The notes under the pieces were generated by a model. The model searched no databases. It had not been told where the DNA came from and saw nothing but the letters and a program-made list of their open reading frames with translations. The translations under genes and the position numbers were made by a program. 64,000 nucleotides of DNA from JAJCYK01 sp965212195 (GTDB lineage: Bacteria; Bacteroidota; Bacteroidia; Cytophagales; Cyclobacteriaceae): NCBI GenBank assembly GCA_965212195.1, contig CBDBUW010000017.1, positions 186,001 to 250,000 of the forward strand, given 5' to 3'. Of the stretch, positions 33,275 to 41,707 are shown in pieces. Every line of letters starts with the position of its first letter. The stretch's first letter is position 1.

Positions 33275-34669
33275 CTACCTGGTTATACCGTTGAAAAATG
33301 TGTAATAGGAATCGCCCTGTATTACCCTGTTGAGATAAAAGGCTAGTTCCCTGGCATGATAATCACCCCACATGCATGATTCACCATGGGGGATCTTGCT
33401 GCCATCCGGGATATGGTCCCAGCCTCTGGGGCGGTGGTAGATGGAATGCAAAATCAAGCCCTGATGATGGGGATTGGTACTCAGGTAGGGCTCATCGAAC
33501 AAATGATTGGCAATGGTTAAGCCCGCAGACCAGTACTTTGCAGCGTCTTCGGACTGGGTTGCTTTTAAATAATGACCGAGTCTTAATAATCCCTGAGCTC
33601 CTATGACCGCTGCCGAACTGTCGACAGGCTCCCAGTCATTAAAAGGATCAGCGTTTTTCAGGCGCCAATCGGCGAGGTTAGTTAATCCGGGCGCTCCGGT
33701 ATCCCAGTAAGGAATGCCATTTAGAGCGCTGTTGTCCAAATAAAAATCACAGGTGGCTTTGGCCGCCTTAAGAAAGGTATCTTCTATAAAGGCCTTCCCG
33801 CCTAACTCCTCCAATTCAGAAAAGTCTGAGGTACTTTGCAAAAATTCCAATTGCTCTGCAAAGCCTAACATGGCCCAACTTAAGCCGCGGGTCCAGGTGG
33901 AGTAACCACTGTATCCTTGTTGAGTGGCGGGGGAACGAAAGTTGCCGTCGTTGGTGTTAAAAAGAGCTTCATGAGCGGTACGCCCCCAAACGTCATAAGT
34001 ATCGCGGCCTTCACCGTAATAAATAGAATATTTAGCGGTAGCCAAAGCGTGTTGGAAAGCTCTCTTTAATAAACTGATTTTGATGTCGTTTTCACCTGAA
34101 GAATAATGCTTGAGCTGGTGACCGACAACCAGAACTCTAATGGTGCGTATGGTATCAACGAACAAAGAGTGCGGACCGTTGAAGGAATAAATGTAGCCGC
34201 CTTCAGGCAGGGTGGTCCAACGTTGGGCTTGCACCGAAGCCGACATTTTCAAAGCCAATACACAGAACTCCTTTGCCCAGTCCTTTGCCCAGTCTTCAGG
34301 GGGTATTTTCCCCTCATTTACTATTCTGAGCAAGTGTCCATAGGTGCTTAAGTTGTTAAAGCCATGATCGTGTACGCCGAAGTGGCTGACATGGTGAGTC
34401 ATTTTATCCCTGATATGGCCAATTGCCATATCTAAGAAGTATTGATCCCCAGTCAAATCAGATTGCAATAGTTCAGAACCATATTGAAACCCTTGAGTCC
34501 AGTCCGTCCAACTTCTGGGCTGATAGGTGCCGTTCACCGTCACCACCGGTGAACCGGAAGCGCCCTCAAATTGCGCATTCAGGCTTTTGATTTTGTGGGA
34601 CGACAAGGAGCAAAGACGGTCTATTTTCGGTTTTAGATCATCCGGTTTAAGCTGAGAATCTATTTGCAT
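33275..34669 (-). CDS. GH88-like unsaturated uronyl hydrolase
   Basis: A 464-residue (alpha/alpha)6-barrel protein. Two GH88 landmarks are clear: VHDHGFNNLSTYGHLL with the Asp of the HDxGF motif, and GYSTWTRGLSWAMLGFAEQL, matching the family's barrel segment. GH88 enzymes hydrolyse unsaturated glucuronyl residues left by polysaccharide lyases. No signal peptide, so it acts in the cytosol. Its place after a sugar dehydrogenase and before an OYE suggests a substrate other than simple alginate oligomers, which PL17 already degrades to monomers. Function in the family is known, precise substrate inferred. Confidence 0.82.
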   Translation of the reverse strand: MQIDSQLKPDDLKPKIDRLCSLSSHKIKSLNAQFEGASGSPVVTVNGTYQPRSWTDWTQGFQYGSELLQSDLTGDQYFLDMAIGHIRDKMTHHVSHFGVHDHGFNNLSTYGHLLRIVNEGKIPPEDWAKDWAKEFCVLALKMSASVQAQRWTTLPEGGYIYSFNGPHSLFVDTIRTIRVLVVGHQLKHYSSGENDIKISLLKRAFQHALATAKYSIYYGEGRDTYDVWGRTAHEALFNTNDGNFRSPATQQGYSGYSTWTRGLSWAMLGFAEQLEFLQSTSDFSELEELGGKAFIEDTFLKAAKATCDFYLDNSALNGIPYWDTGAPGLTNLADWRLKNADPFNDWEPVDSSAAVIGAQGLLRLGHYLKATQSEDAAKYWSAGLTIANHLFDEPYLSTNPHHQGLILHSIYHRPRGWDHIPDGSKIPHGESCMWGDYHARELAFYLNRVIQGDSYYTFFNGITR

Positions 34670-34761
34670 AATTTATTAATAATATAAGGCTATTTTGCCC
34701 AAACACTAACTTAATGACCAACGGAGCTTTGGGAGTATCCACTAACATAATTCGTTGGTAG

Positions 34762-36405
34762 CTATAAGTTGGTCCTTTTTCTAATGTTGCTTACTTGATC
34801 TTCTGTTATCATCTCCTGGTGGTTGTTCAAGGTGATCAAGATATAATTTAGTATTTCAGTAATTTCCTGATCATTGAGTGATACTGCAAACCCTGGCATT
34901 ACCGCATCGTAATCTAAGTGGTTGACCTTAATTGGTCCTGTCAAGCCAAATAATGTGGTCTCGATCAACTTACTGTGGTCGCTGATCCATTCATTATCGA
35001 TCAAGGGAGGTACAAAGTCGGGTATTCCCTGACCACTAGGCAAATGACAAGAAGCACAGTTTTGAACATAAAGACCAGCACCCGGCAGGTCAAAGTTGAT
35101 ACGTTCCTGGGTGAACAGCCTAATTTGCCCTGAGTCTTCACCAATCAGGGGAAGGTTTTTGAATTCATCAACCTGATTTTCCAGCAATGATAGCCTTACA
35201 ATTCTATCATTCCCTTCTGGTGGGACATTATCATACATCCATGAATGACGATCAATGTGCCAATCGGTGTTGCTGGTGATTAAGTAGATATCCCCGGATG
35301 GTGAAACGCACAGATCCCTGTACCTGCCAAATTGTTTTTGCAAATAAATTTTCTGCTGAACAATTTTTTCTCCTGAGTCATTTAGTTTGAAAACCTGCAG
35401 AGACCTTCCTTTCAAACTGGTCAGCAGTAAGCTGTTTTGCCACTCTGGAATGGAAGGATGATCAAAAAAATCCAACCCGGCAGGTGCAATGGTGGTGGTC
35501 CACGCAATAATTGGTTCCACTATCTCCACGGTATCGCAATAGGTCAGCTCATTTTCTTTGTCGCAAAAACCCTCTACATAGGGCCAACCATAATCGCCGC
35601 CGGCTCTGATAAGATTTATTTCATCATCATTATTGGGACCATGCTCGGAGGTATAAATCTTTCCCTTAGCTTCCACCAATCCCTGTTGATTCCTATGCCC
35701 CATAGAATAATAGTAACTTCCTTTCACAGGATTGTCCAAAGGAATGGAACCGTCGAGATTCATTCTTAGCACTTTACCTACTAGGGCAGATTCATTGTGG
35801 ATATCTTTGCGATTTCCGGTATCCCCATAGGCAAATATGATCTTGTTATCCGCCGTAATGGTTAATCTTGAACCATTATGATGATTGCTTGCTGGTATAT
35901 TGGGTAGAATCGATTCAGGATCAATCAGGGTATCTTGTTCAAAGTCATAACGGTAGCGAACTATCTTCGATCTGACATTACTGGATCTGCCCAAGTGATC
36001 TATTTCAGTAATACCCGAATCAACGTAGGTGTAATGTAAATAAACGAAAGGCTCAGTATTGAAGTCCGGATGCAATACCATCCCTAGTAATCCTGGCGTT
36101 CTCCCATAATGAACGTCTGGAATGGCAAGTATGTCCTTAATATTTCCTGTAGTTGGATTGAGGCGTTTTACGATCCCTTTGTGTTCCGTCACCCAAAGGT
36201 GGTCATCCGGGCCCCAGGCAATTTCCCAGGGCTCGTCCAGATTGGTGGTCACTTCACTTATCAGAAGTTTGGAATCTTCCAATTTCAGGATCATTTGGGG
36301 ATTTTCGTGCTGGCGAGAGACGTCTTTCCCAGTATAATCTTGGTTGCATGATATAAGCCCCAAGATTAAGGACAGAACATACATACAAACCTTAAAATTG
36401 TTCAT
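34762..36405 (-). CDS. PQQ-dependent sugar dehydrogenase fused to cytochrome c, lipoprotein
   Basis: A 547-residue lipoprotein (lipobox GLISC, Cys20). Residues 40-400 form a six-bladed propeller of the soluble aldose/glucose dehydrogenase type: LDEPWEIAWGPDDHLWVTEH, GLLGMVLHPDF, HHNGSRLTI, HRNQQGL, SEHGPNNDDEINLI and GGDYGWPYVEG are conserved family motifs. A class I cytochrome c domain follows, with QNCASCHLPSGQG near residue 460. It should oxidise the C1 of an aldose to a lactone and send electrons to the respiratory chain. Second gene of the third operon, 20 bases after the TIM-barrel gene. Substrate unknown. Confidence 0.9.
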   Translation of the reverse strand: MNNFKVCMYVLSLILGLISCNQDYTGKDVSRQHENPQMILKLEDSKLLISEVTTNLDEPWEIAWGPDDHLWVTEHKGIVKRLNPTTGNIKDILAIPDVHYGRTPGLLGMVLHPDFNTEPFVYLHYTYVDSGITEIDHLGRSSNVRSKIVRYRYDFEQDTLIDPESILPNIPASNHHNGSRLTITADNKIIFAYGDTGNRKDIHNESALVGKVLRMNLDGSIPLDNPVKGSYYYSMGHRNQQGLVEAKGKIYTSEHGPNNDDEINLIRAGGDYGWPYVEGFCDKENELTYCDTVEIVEPIIAWTTTIAPAGLDFFDHPSIPEWQNSLLLTSLKGRSLQVFKLNDSGEKIVQQKIYLQKQFGRYRDLCVSPSGDIYLITSNTDWHIDRHSWMYDNVPPEGNDRIVRLSLLENQVDEFKNLPLIGEDSGQIRLFTQERINFDLPGAGLYVQNCASCHLPSGQGIPDFVPPLIDNEWISDHSKLIETTLFGLTGPIKVNHLDYDAVMPGFAVSLNDQEITEILNYILITLNNHQEMITEDQVSNIRKRTNL

Positions 36406-36425
36406 CTAGCTGAATTAATAGAATT

Positions 36426-37391
36426 TTACGCCTCTTCCCAGCAGCGACGGACAAATTGCAAGTCTTTTTGCATAGCATCGAAGATCTTTTTATGATCAGA
36501 TTTATCGACTTTAGTAGCCCCGTGCTCCACCCCATATAAATCATATTCATAATGTATGGAAACGGGTACATTGATGCCATATTCTTTCAATTTTTTGAAG
36601 TATGCATCGAAATCTACCATTCCTTGTCCCAAAGGTGTATCAAAAATCTGCCATTTGCCCTTGATCTTTTCCCATCTGAAGTCCTTGATGACAATGGTAG
36701 CAATGCGGTCTTTAATAAGCCGAAGTCCCGTAGGCCAGGAATGTCCCCCTTCAACCACTGCATGACGAATGTCATATTGTGCACCCATAGTACGGGGATC
36801 TGTTCCTTGCAATAATTTCCACACATCCCACATGTTAGCTCCTACTCCGGTTCCCGAATGATTTTGATAACACCCTTGTAATCCAAGCTGGTCATTTAAT
36901 GTTGCTAGTTCTATAACTTGTTGATTGAACTGTTGGAGAGCTTCAGGAATGCTTCCTGTTTGCGGATAGCGAAAGTAACCCAGGCGATAGTGCTTTACTC
37001 CCAGACTAGCTGCTGTCTCCAGTACCGTGCGGCTCTGCTGGTTCAGTTCAATGATGCCACTAACTATCATATCAGCGCTTAAACCACTTTCTTTGATGGC
37101 TTCTATGCTCTTTGGCAAATCCTCTGTTACGTTTTCAGGCAATACATGGCCACGTTTTCTAACGGTTAACTCTACGCCATCAAATCCTATTTCGGCCGCC
37201 GCCAAAGCCATATCTTTATAGTTTAAAAATTGAAGATGCTTTGAGAAAACGTATACTTGCAATGCCTCCTTCCGTGGGGATTCCCTTTGGGAATAGCCAG
37301 TTGGCAGATAGGGAACAAAAGGCAAAAATGCGCTAGCTTGAGCACCCCTTTTAATAAAAATGCGACGGGGATATCTTTTTAACTTTTTCAT
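36426..37391 (-). CDS. Exported sugar phosphate isomerase/epimerase-like TIM-barrel protein
   Basis: A 321-residue protein whose start, YPRRIFIKRGAQASAFLPF, is a Tat-type signal with an extra residue around the RR pair. The rest is an AP endonuclease 2-like TIM barrel (xylose isomerase-like): EIGFDGVELTVRKRG, HSGTGVGANMWDVWK, IRHAVVEGG, GQGMVDFDAYFKKLK and VSIHYEYD. Relatives isomerise, epimerise or cleave sugars and keto-sugars. The substrate cannot be a phosphate ester if it acts in the periplasm. First gene of the third operon, with operators and a promoter upstream at 37520-37575. Confidence 0.85.
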   Translation of the reverse strand: MKKLKRYPRRIFIKRGAQASAFLPFVPYLPTGYSQRESPRKEALQVYVFSKHLQFLNYKDMALAAAEIGFDGVELTVRKRGHVLPENVTEDLPKSIEAIKESGLSADMIVSGIIELNQQSRTVLETAASLGVKHYRLGYFRYPQTGSIPEALQQFNQQVIELATLNDQLGLQGCYQNHSGTGVGANMWDVWKLLQGTDPRTMGAQYDIRHAVVEGGHSWPTGLRLIKDRIATIVIKDFRWEKIKGKWQIFDTPLGQGMVDFDAYFKKLKEYGINVPVSIHYEYDLYGVEHGATKVDKSDHKKIFDAMQKDLQFVRRCWEEA

Positions 37392-37519
37392 TTCTTAGTT
37401 TATCCCGATGGTATGGTAAGCATACAATGCATCAGATTTTTGGCTAAGGCTTTCCTACCTAACCGGTTTTTATGGCAACTTCTCTAAAACCTCATCTGTT
37501 TAAAGAGCTTACCGTTGTA

Positions 37520-37547
37520 TTGGTTTACCAATAAATTGGTTAACCAA
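37520..37547. promoter_or_regulatory. Two TTGGTnnACCAA operators of the third operon
   Basis: TTGGTTTACCAA (37520-37531) and TTGGTTAACCAA (37536-37547), 16 bases apart. The 28-base block differs by one base from 19117-19144 in the regulator's own promoter, including the TAAA spacer. This is strong evidence for control by the GntR regulator. Confidence 0.85.
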
Positions 37548-37575
37548 TTTTAGAAAATATAATGTACCATCCAAA
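37545..37575 (-). promoter_or_regulatory. Promoter of the third operon
   Basis: On the minus strand TTTG (37575-37572) is followed, after exactly 19 bases, by TAAAATTG (37552-37545), near the Bacteroidota consensus TTTG-N19-TAnnTTTG. The last three bases of the -7 element are the first three of the operator, so a bound repressor would cover it. Confidence 0.7.
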
Positions 37576-37765
37576 TTTGGTCTTGATTTTTTAAAGTAGG
37601 GAATCTCTCTGCATTCAATTGAATGGCAATACTGGAAGCTAATTCTCTTTATTTGTAAGACACCATGTCCCTTACCAATTATAGTATCAAGTAGCAATCG
37701 ATCCGAATTGTTATTTTAGGGTGATAGGTTGCTATTTTTAAGACGGCAAGGACCGCCTAAGATTC

Positions 37766-37792
37766 AAAAAAAACATCGCCCGGGAGGCGATG
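37766..37792 (-). terminator. Intrinsic terminator (minus strand)
   Basis: CATCGCC and GGCGATG form a 7-bp stem with a 5-base loop, followed on the minus strand by eight T residues. It ends minus-strand transcripts that enter from the right, before the third operon's promoter. No intact gene lies directly upstream of it on that strand. Confidence 0.8.
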
Positions 37793-37826
37793 CTTTCAGC
37801 AATGGCAAACGGAAAAAATTAGTTGC

Positions 37827-37994
37827 TTACTTCCAAAACCGAACCATCACTTGCCTGAAACTAAACCCCAACACAAAGATGCTCCATGGAATAAATCCAC
37901 TGTTGCTTGAATTCGTCCTCGGGTCTTCATGGCCACTTAATAGGTCTGAGGTTTGAACTGCCACTAACACACTAAGAATCCTGTTTGTGATATT
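37827..37994 (-). pseudogene. Possible C-terminal remnant of a decayed minus-strand gene
   Basis: Between a stop near 37998 and TAA at 37829-37827 lies an open frame of about 55 codons with no usable start. Its end reads FVLGFSFRQVMVRFWK, which looks like the closing strands of a protein. The terminator follows 35 bases later, as expected for a gene end. Very limited evidence. Confidence 0.25.
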
Positions 37995-38131
37995 TTACTT
38001 TAGTCCAACTTCAAATCTGTATTTATAAAACAGTTAAGACCCCTGATTTCCTACGGTGTTCAAAAAATTACTTCCACCTTAAAATGTGGTAGGCGCCAGA
38101 AATCTTATATTTATATTAAAACACTACCACT

Positions 38132-39505
38132 ATGGAACAATTTCAGGCAATAGTAATAGGTACCGGTCAGGCGGGACCTTCATTGGCGGCTCGACTGGCT
38201 GCATCCGGGTTAAAAACGGCCATTATCGAAAAAGGGGCCTTTGGAGGAACCTGTGTTAATAATGGCTGTACCCCCACCAAGGCCTTGGTAGCATCTGCCA
38301 AGGCGGCCTTTGTAGCCCGCCGTGCGGAAGATTTCGGCGTGCTGATCGATGGGAAAATACGTGTGGATATGAAGAAAGTGAAAGCCCGTAAAGATCTGTT
38401 GGTGCAGCAATCCAATCAAGGTCTGGAAAAGTGGCTTCAAAATACCGCTAACTTAACGGTCTTCAAGGGTCATGCTCGATTTACCGCTGCCAAAACCATT
38501 GAGGTGAACAACACTGTATTAACGGCTGATAAAATATTTCTTAATGTAGGAGGCCGGCCCTCTGTGCCCTCCGGATTTGAAGAGGCACAATATCGGACCA
38601 ACATCGAGATGATGGAAATAGACACCGTGCCTAAACATCTAATTGTTGTTGGTGGCAGTTATATAGGGCTGGAATTTGGCCAAATGTACCGGCGCTTTGG
38701 CAGCAAAGTCACCATTATTGAAATGGGAGATCGGCTGGTAGCCCGTGAAGATCCCGAAGTGAGTGCTGAAATACAGCGGATGCTTAGTGATGAAGGCATC
38801 GAGTTTCGCTTTAAAGCCACCTGTCTGGGAGGGCGGGGGAAAGAAGGTGACATTACCGTCGACGTGGACTGTGAACAGGGAGATCCCCAGGTTTCCGGCT
38901 CCCATTTATTGCTCGCAACTGGCCGGCGTCCCAATACAGATGATCTGGGTTTGGAACATACCCAGGTGACTCTTGATCAACGAGGCTTCGTCGAAGTAGA
39001 CGATTTCCTGAAAACTTCTGAGGAGGGGATCTGGGCCTTGGGTGATTGTAATGGCCGCGGTGCCTTCACCCATACTGCTTATAACGATTACGAAATTGTG
39101 GCGGCTAACTTGTTGGATGATGACCCCCGCAAAGTCAGCGATCGCATTGCTTGCTACGGGCTATTTACCGATCCGGCCCTGGCCCGGGTAGGGCTTACAG
39201 AAACCCAAGTGCGAGATCAGGGTATTAAGGCCCTGGTAGCCAGCCGCCCCATGAAAAGAATTGCTCGAGCCAAGGAAAAAGGGGAGACCTATGGATTTAT
39301 GAAATTTCTGGTGGATGCGGATACCAAACGCTTTCTGGGAGCCACCATCTTAGGTATTGAAGGAGATGAGGTCATCCATAGCGTTTTGGATACCATGTAT
39401 GCCGATGCCCCTTACACGGTAATCCAGCGGGCTGTTCATATACATCCTACAGTGGCAGAGTTGATACCAACCACCTTAGCTGAATTAAAACCTTTAGCAG
39501 ATTGA
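38132..39505 (+). CDS. FAD-dependent pyridine nucleotide-disulfide oxidoreductase
   Basis: A 457-residue flavoprotein of the dihydrolipoamide dehydrogenase/mercuric reductase family. GTGQAGPSLAARLA (10-23) binds FAD, GGTCVNNGCTPTKA carries the redox disulfide Cys41/Cys46, GGSYIGLEFGQMYRRFG binds NAD(P)H, WALGDCNGRGAFTHTA closes FAD binding, and HIHPTVAELIPT holds the C-terminal His-Glu pair. The C-terminal vicinal cysteines and HMA domain of true mercuric reductases are absent, so the substrate is unknown. Stands alone, divergent from the third operon. Confidence 0.9.
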   Translation: MEQFQAIVIGTGQAGPSLAARLAASGLKTAIIEKGAFGGTCVNNGCTPTKALVASAKAAFVARRAEDFGVLIDGKIRVDMKKVKARKDLLVQQSNQGLEKWLQNTANLTVFKGHARFTAAKTIEVNNTVLTADKIFLNVGGRPSVPSGFEEAQYRTNIEMMEIDTVPKHLIVVGGSYIGLEFGQMYRRFGSKVTIIEMGDRLVAREDPEVSAEIQRMLSDEGIEFRFKATCLGGRGKEGDITVDVDCEQGDPQVSGSHLLLATGRRPNTDDLGLEHTQVTLDQRGFVEVDDFLKTSEEGIWALGDCNGRGAFTHTAYNDYEIVAANLLDDDPRKVSDRIACYGLFTDPALARVGLTETQVRDQGIKALVASRPMKRIARAKEKGETYGFMKFLVDADTKRFLGATILGIEGDEVIHSVLDTMYADAPYTVIQRAVHIHPTVAELIPTTLAELKPLAD

Positions 39506-39608
39506 TAATTGGCAATAGACGATTATCAATGTGTTGGTTTGATCCACGAGATCCCAGCTCAGGACTAGTTATCTCATACAGTCCAGAAATAATCCATCTG
39601 AATTAGTC

Positions 39609-39660
39609 TAATGTTAATTGCCAACTGTTAATTGTTAATTATTTAATGTTAATTGCTATC
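39609..39660. repeat. AT-rich TTAATTG repeat tract
   Basis: Several imperfect copies of TGTTAATTG occur in the 182-base gap before the TIM-barrel gene. Such tracts are common between genes in Bacteroidota and have no known role. Confidence 0.4.
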
Positions 39661-39687
39661 TTTTGAACCCTAGTTATTTAGTTCAAT

Positions 39688-40578
39688 ATGAAATCACGCA
39701 GAAAATTTATCAAACACAGTTCTTATATGGCTGCGGGCAGTTTATTGCTACCCTTAGGATGCACCCAGAAATCACAGGAATCAAATGAACCTGTGGTCAT
39801 GGAAGACCCGGGTCTGGCAACTGCCACTAAAAAATCAATGGGGGTGCAAGTATATTCTGCGAGAGATGCGTTGAAGGACGACTTTGCCGGAACCATGGGT
39901 AAGTTAGCCGATATCGGATTCGATTATATCGAAGCTTTTGGCCTGGAAGTGGATGGCAAAATCTATGGTATGACTGCCCAGGAATACCGCTCCATTGTAG
40001 AAGACACCGGGATGAAAATGCTCTCCAGCCATTGCATCTACTTCCAAGCCGAGGAAGGCCAGGCGTTGTTGGAGGCTGCAGCAGCAGCTGGAGTTACCTA
40101 TGCCAATGTGGCTTATCTGGCAGATGAACTCAGAGGCGACTATTATGAGATCGCCGAAAACCTGAACAAGGCCGGTGAAATGTTCAAAGAAGCAGGTGTA
40201 CAACTGGGATATCACAATCATGCCTTTGAATTTGAAATGCAAGGTGATGAAGTGGCCTTAGAGATCATGCTCAAAGAAACGGATCCTGAATTGGTTACTT
40301 TCCAGGCGGATCTTTACTGGGTCACCAAAGGAGGTGCGGATCCTATGGAATTACTACAAAAGTACCCGGGACGATTCAGCTCCTTCCATGTAAAAGATGC
40401 TGCCGAGGACCTGGAGCAGACTACCGTGGGAACCGGCATTGTGGACTTCGAAAGTATCTTTGGTATAAAAGATACCGCTGGCATGAGGCACTACTTTGTA
40501 GAAGATGAACGCACCGACGACCCCTTCGGTAATTTAACCAAAGCCTTTGAATATTTGAATCAAGCGGATTTCACCTAG
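39688..40578 (+). CDS. Sugar phosphate isomerase/epimerase-like TIM-barrel lipoprotein
   Basis: A 296-residue protein with an exported N-terminus that has both a twin-arginine start (SRRKFIKHSSYM) and a lipobox (LLPLGC, Cys25). The barrel has motifs of the IolE/xylose isomerase-like family: KLADIGFDYIEAFGL, LGYHNHAFEFE, FQADLYWVTKGG and SSFHVKDA, with the His/Asp/Glu metal ligands. Related Bacteroidota proteins work on keto-sugars in glycan breakdown. It is not in an operon and has none of the operator repeats. It is not closely similar to the TIM-barrel gene at 36426-37391. Confidence 0.88.
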   Translation: MKSRRKFIKHSSYMAAGSLLLPLGCTQKSQESNEPVVMEDPGLATATKKSMGVQVYSARDALKDDFAGTMGKLADIGFDYIEAFGLEVDGKIYGMTAQEYRSIVEDTGMKMLSSHCIYFQAEEGQALLEAAAAAGVTYANVAYLADELRGDYYEIAENLNKAGEMFKEAGVQLGYHNHAFEFEMQGDEVALEIMLKETDPELVTFQADLYWVTKGGADPMELLQKYPGRFSSFHVKDAAEDLEQTTVGTGIVDFESIFGIKDTAGMRHYFVEDERTDDPFGNLTKAFEYLNQADFT

Positions 40579-40596
40579 TCTTCTGTTGGTTTTCTG

Positions 40597-41049
40597 CTAG
40601 TTTTCTGCAGCGGCCAGCAGCTTTAGTACTTGTTCATGACCCCAGTAATTGTTGCGATTATAAATAGGCAAGTCAATTTGCAATTGCAGGTGATCCTGCT
40701 GAGTTATGCTCATGCTAACCTCTCCTTCTACAGCGCTTAGAAGCTGTCTGTATCCATCTAATTCCAGGTAATTCATACCCGGAATGGTAATAACCAGCGA
40801 TAGTGATGAGGGATATTGCTGTTCGGCCAGCAGGGAAATAACCTCAGGCGCATAGGATTCGGTGGTGATCCCTTGAAATACATCAAGTAAAATAGTGCGC
40901 AAGATCTTAGGCACAAAGTCCATGGTGAGTTCGGGTAATTCGGTGTGAAACTGTACCGATTGACCAAGAGATCCCCGAAATTCGCTGGAAATATGTTTTA
41001 ATATGGGAATAATATCGGCTTGAACCTGTTCAAAGAACATGGTATGCAT
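40597..41049 (-). CDS. Hypothetical protein, 150 residues
   Basis: No signal peptide or membrane segment. Sequence such as FVPKILRTILLDVFQGITTE and the hydrophobic-charged alternation vaguely resemble a degenerate histidine-kinase-like ATPase domain, but the G-box motifs are missing. An ATG three codons later is an equally good start. It is convergent with the TIM-barrel lipoprotein. Function unknown. Confidence 0.55.
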   Translation of the reverse strand: MHTMFFEQVQADIIPILKHISSEFRGSLGQSVQFHTELPELTMDFVPKILRTILLDVFQGITTESYAPEVISLLAEQQYPSSLSLVITIPGMNYLELDGYRQLLSAVEGEVSMSITQQDHLQLQIDLPIYNRNNYWGHEQVLKLLAAAEN

Positions 41050-41243
41050 ATTTTTTATTGAATTGACAGTCAGGGCGTTAAACAGTCAATCATGGTAGCG
41101 AAGAATCAAAGAAGTCTCACTTTAGGAACTTGAGACCATATTACCAACTTTTTTCCAGACATGGCAGTTAGTTAGCCGTTATTAAAGGTGATCGAAAGAT
41201 CTTCTTCATAACATCTTAGATAAGCATAACCTGTTAGTAGCCT

Positions 41244-41275
41244 AAGCCCGCAGTTCAAGGAGTTGCGGGCTTTCT
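41244..41275 (+). terminator. Intrinsic terminator with no obvious plus-strand gene
   Basis: AAGCCCGCA and TGCGGGCTT form a 9-bp stem with an 11-base loop, followed on the plus strand by TCTTTATTTAT. The nearest upstream gene on this strand ends at 40578, behind a minus-strand gene, so it may end an unannotated short RNA, or serve in reverse for the gene at 41324-41494. Confidence 0.6.
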
Positions 41276-41323
41276 TTATTTATCTCGAATTATTTATGGC
41301 TTAACTTCCGATTTTGAAAGGTC

Positions 41324-41494
41324 CTACTGCATGGAGGTACCTTCGATTTCCTGAGCTACCAATTCTGCTTCTTCGATCTTTTGGGCATATAGCTTTAGAT
41401 CTCCAGTCCTTTGAATATCCCGGGCTTCTTCCATCAATTTTTGATACTGCCTGTTCAATTTCTTAATAGGATTCTTTTTAAAAAGTGTAAACAT
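41324..41494 (-). CDS. Lacal_2735 family small protein
   Basis: A 56-residue protein starting MFTLFKKNPIKKLNRQYQKL. The MFxLFKKxxxxKLxxxYxKLxxEA pattern, then a second amphipathic helix, is typical of the Bacteroidota Lacal_2735 family of small, charged, helical proteins. The role is unknown. It stands alone between a terminator hairpin and the fasciclin gene. Confidence 0.75.
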   Translation of the reverse strand: MFTLFKKNPIKKLNRQYQKLMEEARDIQRTGDLKLYAQKIEEAELVAQEIEGTSMQ

Positions 41495-41707
41495 GATAAT
41501 TTCGATTTGAATGAACTACCTCAGTAACTCCTGCACTTTACTTTTTGTTTAAAAAAAGCTCTACTCTCGTATAGTGAAGGTCCACAAATCGTTACCAAAT
41601 GTTAATTCTAGTTAAAAGTTCCTGATCGAACTGAACAATTCCCCGCTTGGTAAACTATTAAAGGGAGTACTCTAAATCTTATATCCTTTTAATCGAAAAT
41701 TCTAATC

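Larger units (their letters stand above)
37392..38131. other. 740-base intergenic region
   Basis: Contains the promoter-operator of the third operon (37520-37575), a minus-strand terminator (37766-37792), a possible 3' end of a decayed gene (37827-37994) and the promoter region of the plus-strand flavoenzyme at 38132. No full gene recognised. Confidence 0.6.

Noticed and set aside
38132..39505. Mercuric reductase
   Set aside because: The active disulfide is present, but the C-terminal cysteine pair and the N-terminal metal-binding domain are absent, and no mer genes are nearby.
39609..39660. CRISPR-like repeats
   Set aside because: The TTAATTG copies are short, AT-rich and unevenly spaced, with no spacers or cas genes.
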